This document shows, one piece after another, positions 15,838 through 24,620 of a DNA stretch of 55,003 nt; position 1 is the first letter of the stretch; each line of letters opens with the position of its first letter. Position numbers and translations under genes: made by a program. This DNA is from Methanobacteriota archaeon. Its GTDB lineage: Archaea > Thermoplasmatota > Poseidoniia > Poseidoniales > Thalassarchaeaceae. The stretch is from positions 1 to 55,003 of the forward strand of contig PATC01000024.1 of the NCBI GenBank assembly GCA_002712285.1. Direction: 5' to 3'. The notes beneath the pieces were generated by a model that was not told the origin of the DNA, did no database searches, and saw nothing but the letters and a program-made list of their open reading frames with translations.

Positions 15838-18800
15838 ATGGGAGTAGACGCACTGTGGCCGTGCGGCCATACGGCGGTGAAAGTGGTGAAGGGGCGTCTT
15901 CTCGTTCTTCTGATGTTACTGTCTGTGCTTTCCCCAATCGCCCAGCCACCTTCTGCTCTAGAGGATGAATCATCGCATAGTGCAACAATCCAAGCTCCAC
16001 TCCCGACGAATGAGTGGGGCGAGGAATTAGCAGGTGAGGATATCACTCATCTCGGAGTTGATTGGACAGTTCAATCAACACGGTCTCTCAGAGAGTTCGA
16101 TGTTCTCCATTTGCTCGATAGGGGAGATACTACCCATTCGGATGATTATTCGGACCTTGACATGGTTCTCGATCGCTTTGGTGGCGTGCATGCATGTGTA
16201 CACAACGGAACCTCGGGTTCGTTGGAGTATTTCCATCTGAATTCGACGGGTATTGTGGTTCGAACCATCGTTGATGATCATGCGACGAATGTTGTAGGAA
16301 AATCCTGTGACATCGAGTTAGATGCTAGAGAGCGTGCTAGGATTGCTTACCTAGATGTCACGACTAACGAGTTGAAGTTTGCAATAGATACGCCACATCA
16401 CTATGTGGATTTTCAGGACTGGCATGTGAGGACAGTGACGGGATTTGGAACTGTTAGCGCTCCTATTGACCTTGTTATTCTCTCTGGAGATGAGGATATT
16501 ACCGGAGGTGCTGGAACGGATTTTGTTCTGTGGATGGAATCTGGTACAAATCACCTACATGCGTCCTACTATACCTCGACTTATTGGGAGCATGAGTCCG
16601 TAATCGAATCTGCAATCGAGGGCTTTTCCGCACGTCAAGAAGGAAATTCAATTCGTATATTGCATGAGGTCTCAGGTTTGATTCGTACTGCTGAATGGCC
16701 TTCGATGAATATGACGAATATCGATGCAGGTGCCTACATAGGGGCGCCTCTAGATGATGCTGGCCAAGGCGACGATATCCAAACGGTGTATGCTGGAGAG
16801 AATGAGACTTTAATCCAATTCGCTCGAAGTTTGAGTGGTCGACGCGAGGGTCGAATCACAATCGATCCTGTTAGCACTATTTCGGATCCAGACGAAAATG
16901 ATACATCTCCAAGATTGAATCAAGGTGATTTCAATTGTGATGGGGTTACTGACATTGTCGTACTTACAGACGATGAGGTCGGCATCTATCATGGACGAAC
17001 GAGTGGTTTGAACTCATTACCAGATTCCACGATTACCCTAAATCTAGGCGATCACTATGCTGATGTTGCTGATATTAACAAAGATGGTTGCGATGATTTG
17101 TTACTTGGAAGTTCGGGAGAGGGTAATGCTGAGATTCATCTCGGATCAATTAGTAGCCTGCAGTTATTTTGGAATCATACTGGAAATGAAGGCTCTGGAT
17201 TTGGAGCGAAGATAGTCCCTATCGGTGACGTGCAGAATGACGGATATGAGGATTGGGCGGTCCTTGCAAGTCAAGAATCAGGTTCAGATTCATCCGTTGG
17301 GCGTATCTACATCTTTCATGGAGGTTCATCACCTCCAACTTCTTCTTCACTTACTTTGACCGGCAGTGGAACGAATCTACAGTATGGTTGGGCAATTGAA
17401 CCCCTTGGCGACATTGATGATGACGGTTTCGATGACATGGTAGTATCCTCAGCTGGAGGGCTAACCGACCTTACTGGATACGGTCGTGTTGATTTGCATA
17501 CTGGTGGGGCGACTGGGCATTCAACATCGCCTGAATCTACATGGACACGAACTCTCCAAGGTACTTTCCTAGGATATTCTATGGGAATCATAGGCGATGT
17601 AAACGGGGATGGCTTCGATGATCTTGGAATCGGTGAGCCTTATGTTGATTCAGCAGGCCCAAGTTCAGTTGGAGCATTACATGTCTTGTTTGGCAGTGCA
17701 TCCGGTTTTGGTAGCAATTACAACCAGACGATTTCTGGCCCATCAGCAGGCTCTCGTTTAGGCGTTCAAATGGCTGCAGCAGGGGATGTAGATCGTGATG
17801 GTTATGATGACGTTTGGGCAATTCGTCCAGGTGTTGGTAACGATGGCGATCTCGCTCTTTTGTGGGGCTCTTCAACTGGCCTTCTTTCTACTCCTCGACT
17901 GTATGAAATGGGCGATCTTTCTGATGTCGTTCGTGTATCTGATTTGGATGATGACGCTCAAGAGGAATGGGTCTTCGTGGGAGAAGGAGATCTTCCTATC
18001 CATGAGCATCTCGATCTTGAGATAGCAAGTATCACAGGTCCTTTTGGACAATCTCAAACTTTCACTTCACTTGATTTGGTGATTGATGGAAGTGAACGTT
18101 CAGTAATTGGTGTTCATACAGATTCTGGTTTCGTTATCTTAGATCGTCCCGATGAATTATTCACATCCACTGGCCAATGGTCCCAGCGCCTCATTTTTGA
18201 TTCTGAGGATGCGGCGATTGACGTTACTGAATCAGGCCGTATTGTAGTTGTGTATGAGTGTAATCAGGGGACACTTTGCTTGGGTCGTGATGTGGGGCAT
18301 ATTGCATCCATAGCGACGATCGAATCGATTGGTGATGCTGGTTCTTCGCCTCAGGCAATCGTTAGTGAAAATGGTGAATTGAGGACTAGTTACATGTTAG
18401 GTAGTTCGCTTATTCGATTCGCAAATGCCACGAATTCGGGCTTCGAAATATCTTCTGGACCTTCACTTGGCTCGTTGAATGGAACTCCGATTGTCGACCT
18501 TGAGCGCAATCTAATGTTTTGGCGAGATGATTCTACATTGATGGCGGCTCAATGGAATTCAAGTGGGTGGGATTCAATCGCTCTCAGTCCTGTAGGGGAA
18601 GCGAACTACTCCCATTTCGATGTAGCGGGAATTTCCTCGTCAAATGAAACCCTCGTAACTTACGTTGCATCGGATGGACTCCGAACATTGAGATTTGACG
18701 CTGATGCTTGGACGATATCGAATGAGACAGTTCACAATCTCTCAGAAATGGATGATTACCTACACTTGCGTACCTTCTCGACGGATTATGGTGAGTCTCT

Positions 18801-21800
18801 GCTTGCTGTGAATGTTAGTGGTTTTGGGATAATAATCGATTTCTCAAACAACTCGACGGAATTCGAGGAACGATTCAACTGGACATTTGTAGGGTCTAGC
18901 CATAATGGGTCCTCGATTACTTTGGATGGAACTAACTTGTCCTCACAGTATTTCCATTTGAGTTACGGTGACCCTACCATTAACTCCCTGATATGTCCAA
19001 TTTCTCTGTCAAATATGTTGGAATGTTCAATTTCTTCTCTGTCATCTTATGTGGAATCAGTAGCGTTGCAAGGAAATTCTTCTCTGATGGAGTTCGGAAT
19101 CCGTTCAGATGGCTCTCTTGAGACTCCATATGGACTCCTAAGTGGATTAGATTTCGATCCATCTGCAGGCCTTTCTGTGATAGAACGTAATGGTGATCGA
19201 TCGGGGATAGTGTTGTTTGGAAAGACAATTGGAACAATGGACTCAATCGCCGTCCATTTGGATATTGATACAGATCGCGATTTCATTCCAGATATCATTG
19301 ATGATTTACCCGCACAAGGTGGACAATGGTCCGATTACGATGGAGATGGTTACGGGGACAATTCAATTGGTCCTGGAATGGATGACTGCATGACCGATGT
19401 GGGTAGCAGTTTGTATGGTGATACAGGATGTGGAGATGTAGACAACGATCGTTGGTCGAACTTCAACGACGATTGTTCCACAGGTGGCCATTCTTACTAC
19501 GACAGAGTTGGTTGCAGCGATGCCGATGGAGATGGCTGGTCTAACAATGGAGGAGATTATTCCAATGGTGACATCGCACCCACAAATTGGTTTCAAGCGA
19601 GGGATGCAGATGGCGATGGTATTGGAGATAACCACGGTCCTGATTGCTGTGGTTTTGACTTAGCTGATGAATTCCCTGATGATCCAAAACAATGGGTCGA
19701 TGCAGATGGTGATGGTGTGGGTGACAATTCCTCCGATCCAGATGGTGACCAATGTCCAGGGCTGTTAGGTCTGAGTATACACGATCGAGCTGGTTGTGTA
19801 GATAGCGATGGTGACGGATATAGTGACCCTACTGAGGCGACAAGCACGGCAAATGATGATGCTTGGACTATTGATGATGGTGCGGATATGTGGCCTTGGA
19901 GCCCAACAGATACCTCACCCGAGAACACCTGTGGAACCTTGTGCCATCAGCAGTGGGCTGACTCAGATGGGGATGGCTTCGGTGACAACAGTTCAATTGG
20001 TGCTTTCCTTAGAGATGCCTTCCCAACAGATGGATGGCAATGGTCCGACACAGACAACGATGGATATGGTGACAATTGGGATGATCCCGCCCTCAATGCG
20101 ACACGGGCCGGAGGAGTTGGCCAATGGGTTCCTCAAGCAAATCTTAGCGATGATTGTCCAACAGTGACTGGAAATTCTTCCTTGGACCGTTGGGGTTGTT
20201 TGGATACAGATGGGGATGGTCATTCCAATCTCTATTCATTCGATATTGATGAGAACACTGGACTACGTGTAAACGAGCGTGGGGATGCACTGCCAGATAA
20301 TCCGGCACAGTGGCGTGACAAGGATGGAGATGGTTTCGGGGATTTCCCTCAAGAGCAGGGCGGTGACCAATGTGTGGGTGTTCCGGGTGTCTTGAATGGT
20401 ATTCCAGGTGATGGTTGTCCAGCTCCAATTGATGATGCGGATGTAGATGGTGTAGCCGACGAATCCGACCTCTGTCCGAGCACTGCTTCGGGAGCATCTG
20501 TTGATCAGAATGGGTGTTCAGATGCGCAGCGTGATGATGATAACGACGGAATCCTAAATCCTGTTGATCTTTGTCCAGGAACCACTTCCGATACTTCGGT
20601 TGATTCAGACGGTTGTAGTGATATTCAGAAGAATGCTGATTCGGATGGTGATGGAGTACGCGATCTAGACGATCTTTGTGCTGAGACCAGTTTATCAGCG
20701 AACGATGTAGATTCTAATGGGTGCGCTCCTTCACAGCGTGACACAGATGGAGACGGCATCACAGATGATCTTGATGATTGTCCAAACACAACTCTTGGGG
20801 CAGCAGTAGACGATGTTGGTTGTGTTCTTGCTGGTGTTGATAGTGATGGTGACGGCATCGATGACATTGAGGATGCGTTCCCAACCGAAGTAACACAGTG
20901 GACTGATGTTGATGGCGATGGTTTCGGTGACAATGCGGAAGGTGTAGTTCCAGATGATTGCCCATCTGTTTCTGGAGAATCCGATCAAGACCGGAACGGT
21001 TGCCCGGACGGTGATGGAGACGGTTGGTCTGATCCCGACTCATCTAATTCTGTACCGCCGATTGGCACGGCTGATGCGTTCCCTAACGATTCTACACAGT
21101 GGAGGGATCGTGATAGTGATGGATATGGCGATGAGGCCGATGGTAGTAATCCAGACCAGTGTCCAGACTTACCAGGAGTAGAAGACGGAAATTCTGGAAA
21201 CAATATCGATGGAGGTGAAGGTGGAGCAGGATGTCCTTACGTTGACAAGACCGATACTGATGGAGACGGTGTCTATGATACTGTGGATATCTGCCCAGAT
21301 AGTCCATCTGGGGTTTACGTTGACCAATCTAACGGATGCACCAATGAACAACTCGAAGAAACTGGAACTGAAGGTTCAGAAGGTGTAGATCTGATGATGA
21401 TTGCAGCTGCTGGAGGCGGTCTTCTCGGTCTTCTTCTCATCATTGTTCTCGTTCTGAGGCTCTTTACTGGTGGCGATTACGAAGATGATGATGACTGGTA
21501 TGGTGATGATGATGATGATGATGAGCCACGAGCTTTCAGTTTTGGTTCAAAATCCACTCGCGTTGAGAAGCAATCAGAACCGCCTCGTCGTGGAACATCA
21601 AGTCCACGTCCATCTGCATCACCTCCGTCACGGAGTAACCCGCCTAGCCGTTCTATTGGGCCGCCAAAGAGACAATCTGGTCCACCATCCCGTAGCCCCG
21701 GTCCACCGAAGAGGAAGCCAGCACCAGCATCTAAGACTCCTCGTGTTGCCCGAACTCCAGTCAAGACCAATCTCGATGAAATCCCTAAGGTTGCAACCCC

Positions 21801-22146
21801 TCGCATTGACCCTCGAAAAGTGACTTCATCAGAAGCAGCCCCAGTCCGACGTGTGCGTCGTACTGCGGGTGTGGTATCTTCGATTTCAGAAGATAATCCT
21901 TCTCCGACGACCACTAAGAAAGTCGCAAAGAAGGCAGTTCGAACTGTGAAGGAAACTTCAGATCCTTCAGTGTCCTTTGACTCCTTATTCGATGATCCGA
22001 AGAGTGAACAGGTGCTTGCTTCCATCGAGATGGCGCGTTCGATGGTTAGTGAAGGAAAAGAAGATCGGGACATTCTTCGACAGCTCCAGCGAGCTGGTGG
22101 TTGGAGCGCAGAACAGTCACGAGCGATCCTCGATACGTCCCGATGA
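15838..22146 (+). CDS. Giant FG-GAP / TSP3 surface protein with long cytoplasmic tail
   Basis: This 2102-aa protein has a signal sequence (about 20-38, LLVLLMLLSVLSPIAQ). An integrin-alpha-like FG-GAP beta-propeller occupies about 355-700 (GDFNCDGVTDIVV, IGDVNGDGFDDLGIG and similar Ca loops). A second beta-rich region spans about 700-1140, and a TSP3 array about 1141-1830. One TM helix (about 1851-1875) is followed by a poly-Asp patch and a Pro/Arg/Ser-rich basic linker (about 1910-1975). The last 60 residues form a predicted helical domain (SEQVLASIEMARSMVSEG). The outside part should bind calcium and may bind matrix or particles. The large tail is unusual for an archaeal surface protein and suggests contact with cytosolic partners. 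The start is ATG 15838, though in-frame GTG codons at about 15877-15889 would sit closer to the signal sequence. Confidence 0.87.
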   Translation: MGVDALWPCGHTAVKVVKGRLLVLLMLLSVLSPIAQPPSALEDESSHSATIQAPLPTNEWGEELAGEDITHLGVDWTVQSTRSLREFDVLHLLDRGDTTHSDDYSDLDMVLDRFGGVHACVHNGTSGSLEYFHLNSTGIVVRTIVDDHATNVVGKSCDIELDARERARIAYLDVTTNELKFAIDTPHHYVDFQDWHVRTVTGFGTVSAPIDLVILSGDEDITGGAGTDFVLWMESGTNHLHASYYTSTYWEHESVIESAIEGFSARQEGNSIRILHEVSGLIRTAEWPSMNMTNIDAGAYIGAPLDDAGQGDDIQTVYAGENETLIQFARSLSGRREGRITIDPVSTISDPDENDTSPRLNQGDFNCDGVTDIVVLTDDEVGIYHGRTSGLNSLPDSTITLNLGDHYADVADINKDGCDDLLLGSSGEGNAEIHLGSISSLQLFWNHTGNEGSGFGAKIVPIGDVQNDGYEDWAVLASQESGSDSSVGRIYIFHGGSSPPTSSSLTLTGSGTNLQYGWAIEPLGDIDDDGFDDMVVSSAGGLTDLTGYGRVDLHTGGATGHSTSPESTWTRTLQGTFLGYSMGIIGDVNGDGFDDLGIGEPYVDSAGPSSVGALHVLFGSASGFGSNYNQTISGPSAGSRLGVQMAAAGDVDRDGYDDVWAIRPGVGNDGDLALLWGSSTGLLSTPRLYEMGDLSDVVRVSDLDDDAQEEWVFVGEGDLPIHEHLDLEIASITGPFGQSQTFTSLDLVIDGSERSVIGVHTDSGFVILDRPDELFTSTGQWSQRLIFDSEDAAIDVTESGRIVVVYECNQGTLCLGRDVGHIASIATIESIGDAGSSPQAIVSENGELRTSYMLGSSLIRFANATNSGFEISSGPSLGSLNGTPIVDLERNLMFWRDDSTLMAAQWNSSGWDSIALSPVGEANYSHFDVAGISSSNETLVTYVASDGLRTLRFDADAWTISNETVHNLSEMDDYLHLRTFSTDYGESLLAVNVSGFGIIIDFSNNSTEFEERFNWTFVGSSHNGSSITLDGTNLSSQYFHLSYGDPTINSLICPISLSNMLECSISSLSSYVESVALQGNSSLMEFGIRSDGSLETPYGLLSGLDFDPSAGLSVIERNGDRSGIVLFGKTIGTMDSIAVHLDIDTDRDFIPDIIDDLPAQGGQWSDYDGDGYGDNSIGPGMDDCMTDVGSSLYGDTGCGDVDNDRWSNFNDDCSTGGHSYYDRVGCSDADGDGWSNNGGDYSNGDIAPTNWFQARDADGDGIGDNHGPDCCGFDLADEFPDDPKQWVDADGDGVGDNSSDPDGDQCPGLLGLSIHDRAGCVDSDGDGYSDPTEATSTANDDAWTIDDGADMWPWSPTDTSPENTCGTLCHQQWADSDGDGFGDNSSIGAFLRDAFPTDGWQWSDTDNDGYGDNWDDPALNATRAGGVGQWVPQANLSDDCPTVTGNSSLDRWGCLDTDGDGHSNLYSFDIDENTGLRVNERGDALPDNPAQWRDKDGDGFGDFPQEQGGDQCVGVPGVLNGIPGDGCPAPIDDADVDGVADESDLCPSTASGASVDQNGCSDAQRDDDNDGILNPVDLCPGTTSDTSVDSDGCSDIQKNADSDGDGVRDLDDLCAETSLSANDVDSNGCAPSQRDTDGDGITDDLDDCPNTTLGAAVDDVGCVLAGVDSDGDGIDDIEDAFPTEVTQWTDVDGDGFGDNAEGVVPDDCPSVSGESDQDRNGCPDGDGDGWSDPDSSNSVPPIGTADAFPNDSTQWRDRDSDGYGDEADGSNPDQCPDLPGVEDGNSGNNIDGGEGGAGCPYVDKTDTDGDGVYDTVDICPDSPSGVYVDQSNGCTNEQLEETGTEGSEGVDLMMIAAAGGGLLGLLLIIVLVLRLFTGGDYEDDDDWYGDDDDDDEPRAFSFGSKSTRVEKQSEPPRRGTSSPRPSASPPSRSNPPSRSIGPPKRQSGPPSRSPGPPKRKPAPASKTPRVARTPVKTNLDEIPKVATPRIDPRKVTSSEAAPVRRVRRTAGVVSSISEDNPSPTTTKKVAKKAVRTVKETSDPSVSFDSLFDDPKSEQVLASIEMARSMVSEGKEDRDILRQLQRAGGWSAEQSRAILDTSR
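19266..21330 (+). repeat. Composite TSP3 repeat array (coding), second locus
   Basis: Here the same alternation of DR.GC.D.DGDG units and QW.D.DGDG[YFV]GDN units seen at 11995-13700 appears, with seven QW-type units and one variant. The C-terminal part changes to a tighter CP.....VD..GCSD.Q.D.D.DG repeat (about 20410-20830) like that of OmpA-linked TSP3 proteins. Confidence 0.8.
21505..21522 (+). repeat. (GAT)6 trinucleotide tract
   Basis: Six perfect GAT codons encode a hexa-Asp run just after the transmembrane helix of the 2102-aa protein. A second Asp run (DYEDDDDWYG) lies just before it. A slipped-strand length variant would stay in frame. Confidence 0.85.
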
Positions 22147-22176
22147 GATTCAAATCATGAATGACTAGCATCAGAT

Positions 22177-22190
22177 TGATTCATGAATCA
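22177..22190. promoter_or_regulatory. 14-bp perfect palindrome TGATTCATGAATCA
   Basis: TGATTCATGAATCA is its own reverse complement and lies 33 bases before the zinc-ribbon gene start. A second TCATGAAT core lies about 25 bases upstream (from 22155). The spacing suggests a possible dimeric repressor site in the 77-bp gap; no known regulator can be named. Confidence 0.4.
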
Positions 22191-22223
22191 CCTGCACCGA
22201 CCGGATGAAAGAGGTGGACGGAG

Positions 22224-23504
22224 ATGACCGAATCTGAAGTCGAAGGCGCCTCGCTTCCGACAGACGGCATTGATGTTGATGAAACATCAGCGTATTTTGG
22301 CGTCACTCAGACGTCGGATCTGATTATCCGATTGAACGAGACAGATCGCTTGAATGGTCTTGGGGAGTTCCTGACACTAACCAGTGATCTCCTGCTCACA
22401 GATCAGTTTGATTTTGATGTTGTTTCGGAACGTTTGGGTTGTGAATCAGGTGAGATTTACTATCTACTTTCGGGACCATTTGGGATTTTCACTATGACTG
22501 ATCCACTACGTCTCTATCTTGGTCAACAGGATTCTGGAGGAAACCAAGGTACCGTTCCCGATATTCCCTCCGAGGAAATCGCTGCTTTGGATACCTTCAA
22601 CGATCCATTTAGGATTCTCAAATTACTCGCAGTTGGCCATACAGTTGGAGGTATCAAGGAACTCGATCTTTACATTGCAGCATTTGAGGAGTTGATTGCC
22701 GACCCGTCTACAAATAGAGTCCGTCTTATTGCCCTCAAGGCACAATTAGATCAGACATTGGAGAAGGCGAAGACGACCTTAGAGGTCTCTGGCCTATCAG
22801 TACTTAGTATGACACAGGTGGCTTCCCAGATTATCCGTGCACCTGAAGGCGTCTCTCCTCCGAAACCTGCGGAAGTCGTAACAGAATCCAATACACCAGT
22901 TCCAGTCGAAGTTGTTTCTTCTGATACGTCTGAACCAACTAGTTCCGTTCCTGAACCTATCTCTGAGATCCAGAATATATCAGGTGCAGAAGACGCTCTT
23001 GCTGCTGCTTTCTCCGGAGAAAATCCACCGTCCCCTTCTTCCATTCCGTCGGTTGAGACAGGGCCTGCTGAAGACGCTCTTGCGTCTGCCTTTTCAGTTC
23101 CTTCACCCTCTCCTGTAGTTGTATCTGAATCACCACAAGTAGCTCAACCTCCAGTTGAATCGGTCAAACTCGAAGACGTATCTTCAGAATCAGTTCCTCC
23201 GACACCGCCGATTCCAGCGAAAGCACCGACTGTTCTTGCTCCATCCCGTGCTCCAATTGGAAGCCGAGCACCTCCTTCACAGCCCACATTCGGACAGACG
23301 GCTCAACCCACTTTCGGGGCTTTACCATCTAGTGGACAAACCCCAGTTAGTACATCAGGTCCAGTGGGCTCAGGAAAAGTGCGCAATAGAGGTATTTCTG
23401 GAGTTCATGCTACTATACAGACTGGTGTTTTCTGTGCATCATGTGGTATTGGTGTCGAGCATCATTGGCGATATTGCCCTCTTTGCTCGAATCGACTAAT
23501 GTGA
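22224..23504 (+). CDS. Pro/Ser-rich protein with C-terminal zinc ribbon
   Basis: The 426-aa protein is predicted cytosolic, with no signal peptide or TM. The N-terminal half is a folded helical region (about 20-190). A disordered Pro/Ser/Val-rich linker of about 200 residues follows and contains a duplicated AEDALA[AS]AFS element (about residues 254-264 and 277-287). The protein ends in a CxxC...CxxC zinc ribbon (CASCGIG, then CPLCSNRLM). It follows the 2102-aa gene in the same direction after 77 bp and may be co-expressed. The duplicated short helices plus a ribbon look like a scaffold or adaptor. Function unknown. Confidence 0.75.
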   Translation: MTESEVEGASLPTDGIDVDETSAYFGVTQTSDLIIRLNETDRLNGLGEFLTLTSDLLLTDQFDFDVVSERLGCESGEIYYLLSGPFGIFTMTDPLRLYLGQQDSGGNQGTVPDIPSEEIAALDTFNDPFRILKLLAVGHTVGGIKELDLYIAAFEELIADPSTNRVRLIALKAQLDQTLEKAKTTLEVSGLSVLSMTQVASQIIRAPEGVSPPKPAEVVTESNTPVPVEVVSSDTSEPTSSVPEPISEIQNISGAEDALAAAFSGENPPSPSSIPSVETGPAEDALASAFSVPSPSPVVVSESPQVAQPPVESVKLEDVSSESVPPTPPIPAKAPTVLAPSRAPIGSRAPPSQPTFGQTAQPTFGALPSSGQTPVSTSGPVGSGKVRNRGISGVHATIQTGVFCASCGIGVEHHWRYCPLCSNRLM

Positions 23505-24503
23505 TTAATTCGATTGGAATACGCCAGAATCGATTAGGTACTGATCACCTAGACGAACCGTAGATTTCGTGGTCACTGCACTAGATCGAAGGTCAACACC
23601 CCGGCGATTATTCGATTGCTTCAAGACAATGTAGCAACTTCCGAGAACTTTCTCATCTTCTAGCGCATTACCAGTAATTCTTGCTTGAGGATTCATTCCG
23701 AAACCGAATTCAACTAATTGGATCGAGTCAATTCCATCCTCGGTAATTTCAGCAATCTGTTCTTTTAGCTGACCATCTTCTGGTCCTTCGATTTCAATAA
23801 GACGACCTTGGTCAAAGATTACAGTAATCGGAGATTTGAGTGCGACAGAGTCCCAAGCCCCATCGATTTCGATTGTTCCAGTCACAGTTTCTGTTTTGAC
23901 TTGAGAGAAAATTTTGCCTGCAGGTAGATTTGTAACTTGCCCTGGTCGATTACAAATACCGTTGTCTTCGAGATTCCAACGACCAGAAATATCGAAGCTC
24001 AACCCTGTTCCATTTCCTTCGATGACGACACTCCGGTGTCGTCTCAAAATTTTACCCATCGTGGCGATACTGGTCTGAAGGCTATCAAAATCTGCAGTCA
24101 TGCCTCCTTCAATAAACATGGCCCGATTTACCCCGGGCATCGTAGCTATCCTTGCTCCATCCTTGGAAGCGGTTAATCGAGCACGGGTGTGAGTCAATGA
24201 GTAACGTGTTGCTGCGATTACAACATGTTGTCGTCGCATCATATCGGCTACTGGATTCGGTGGTTCCTGTCCGTGACGATGGGTGCTTGGCATCATAACC
24301 ATGAGAACACGATCTGAAACTTGCGACCCAGCCTCATATAGCGCCTGTCCAATCTCTGCAGTATGGGGATCGGTGACAATCAGGAGATTTTCATGACTGC
24401 GTAGTTGCATGCAGGTATCAATAACGGTACGTGCCGAATTACGAATCCTCTCTTTCTCAGCCGCATCCGCAGCCACAGACCCGAGGTCCTGCTCATCGAC
24501 CAT
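23505..24503 (-). CDS. M29-like (aminopeptidase T family) protein, metal ligands apparently lost
   Basis: This 332-aa protein has the COG2309 leucyl-aminopeptidase layout: an N-terminal Rossmann-like half and a C-terminal half with QVTNLPAGKIF and FGFGMNPQARITGNALEDE. In active relatives the segment after the latter carries a His (usually TVHIA) and a His-x-Asp pair (HLD). Here these places read SCYIVL and SAVTTKS, so the His/His/Asp metal ligands look absent. It may be a non-catalytic homolog or have a new activity. The start is ATG 24503. Its stop abuts the convergent zinc-ribbon gene stop through TGATTA. Confidence 0.75.
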   Translation of the reverse strand: MVDEQDLGSVAADAAEKERIRNSARTVIDTCMQLRSHENLLIVTDPHTAEIGQALYEAGSQVSDRVLMVMMPSTHRHGQEPPNPVADMMRRQHVVIAATRYSLTHTRARLTASKDGARIATMPGVNRAMFIEGGMTADFDSLQTSIATMGKILRRHRSVVIEGNGTGLSFDISGRWNLEDNGICNRPGQVTNLPAGKIFSQVKTETVTGTIEIDGAWDSVALKSPITVIFDQGRLIEIEGPEDGQLKEQIAEITEDGIDSIQLVEFGFGMNPQARITGNALEDEKVLGSCYIVLKQSNNRRGVDLRSSAVTTKSTVRLGDQYLIDSGVFQSN

Positions 24504-24620
24504 TGCCCCTCAATCCTATCTCTGGTTATTCAAACCGCGTCCGAATCAAAGCGGCTCTCATCACCATAGATGCTAGCAATTAGCCATGGCTTTGATATCA
24601 TACCACGTAATCGTTCATTC

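Noticed and set aside
15765..16046. N-terminal extension of the thiamine pyrophosphokinase to 16046
   Set aside because: It would add 94 Arg/Ser-rich residues antisense to the signal peptide of the 2102-aa protein. The TPK fold begins right after ATG 15764.
21477..22073. 198-aa open frame on the minus strand
   Set aside because: It is antisense to the low-complexity Pro/Arg/Ser tail of the 2102-aa protein. Its Gly/Ser/Arg composition mirrors that repeat, and it has no start context.
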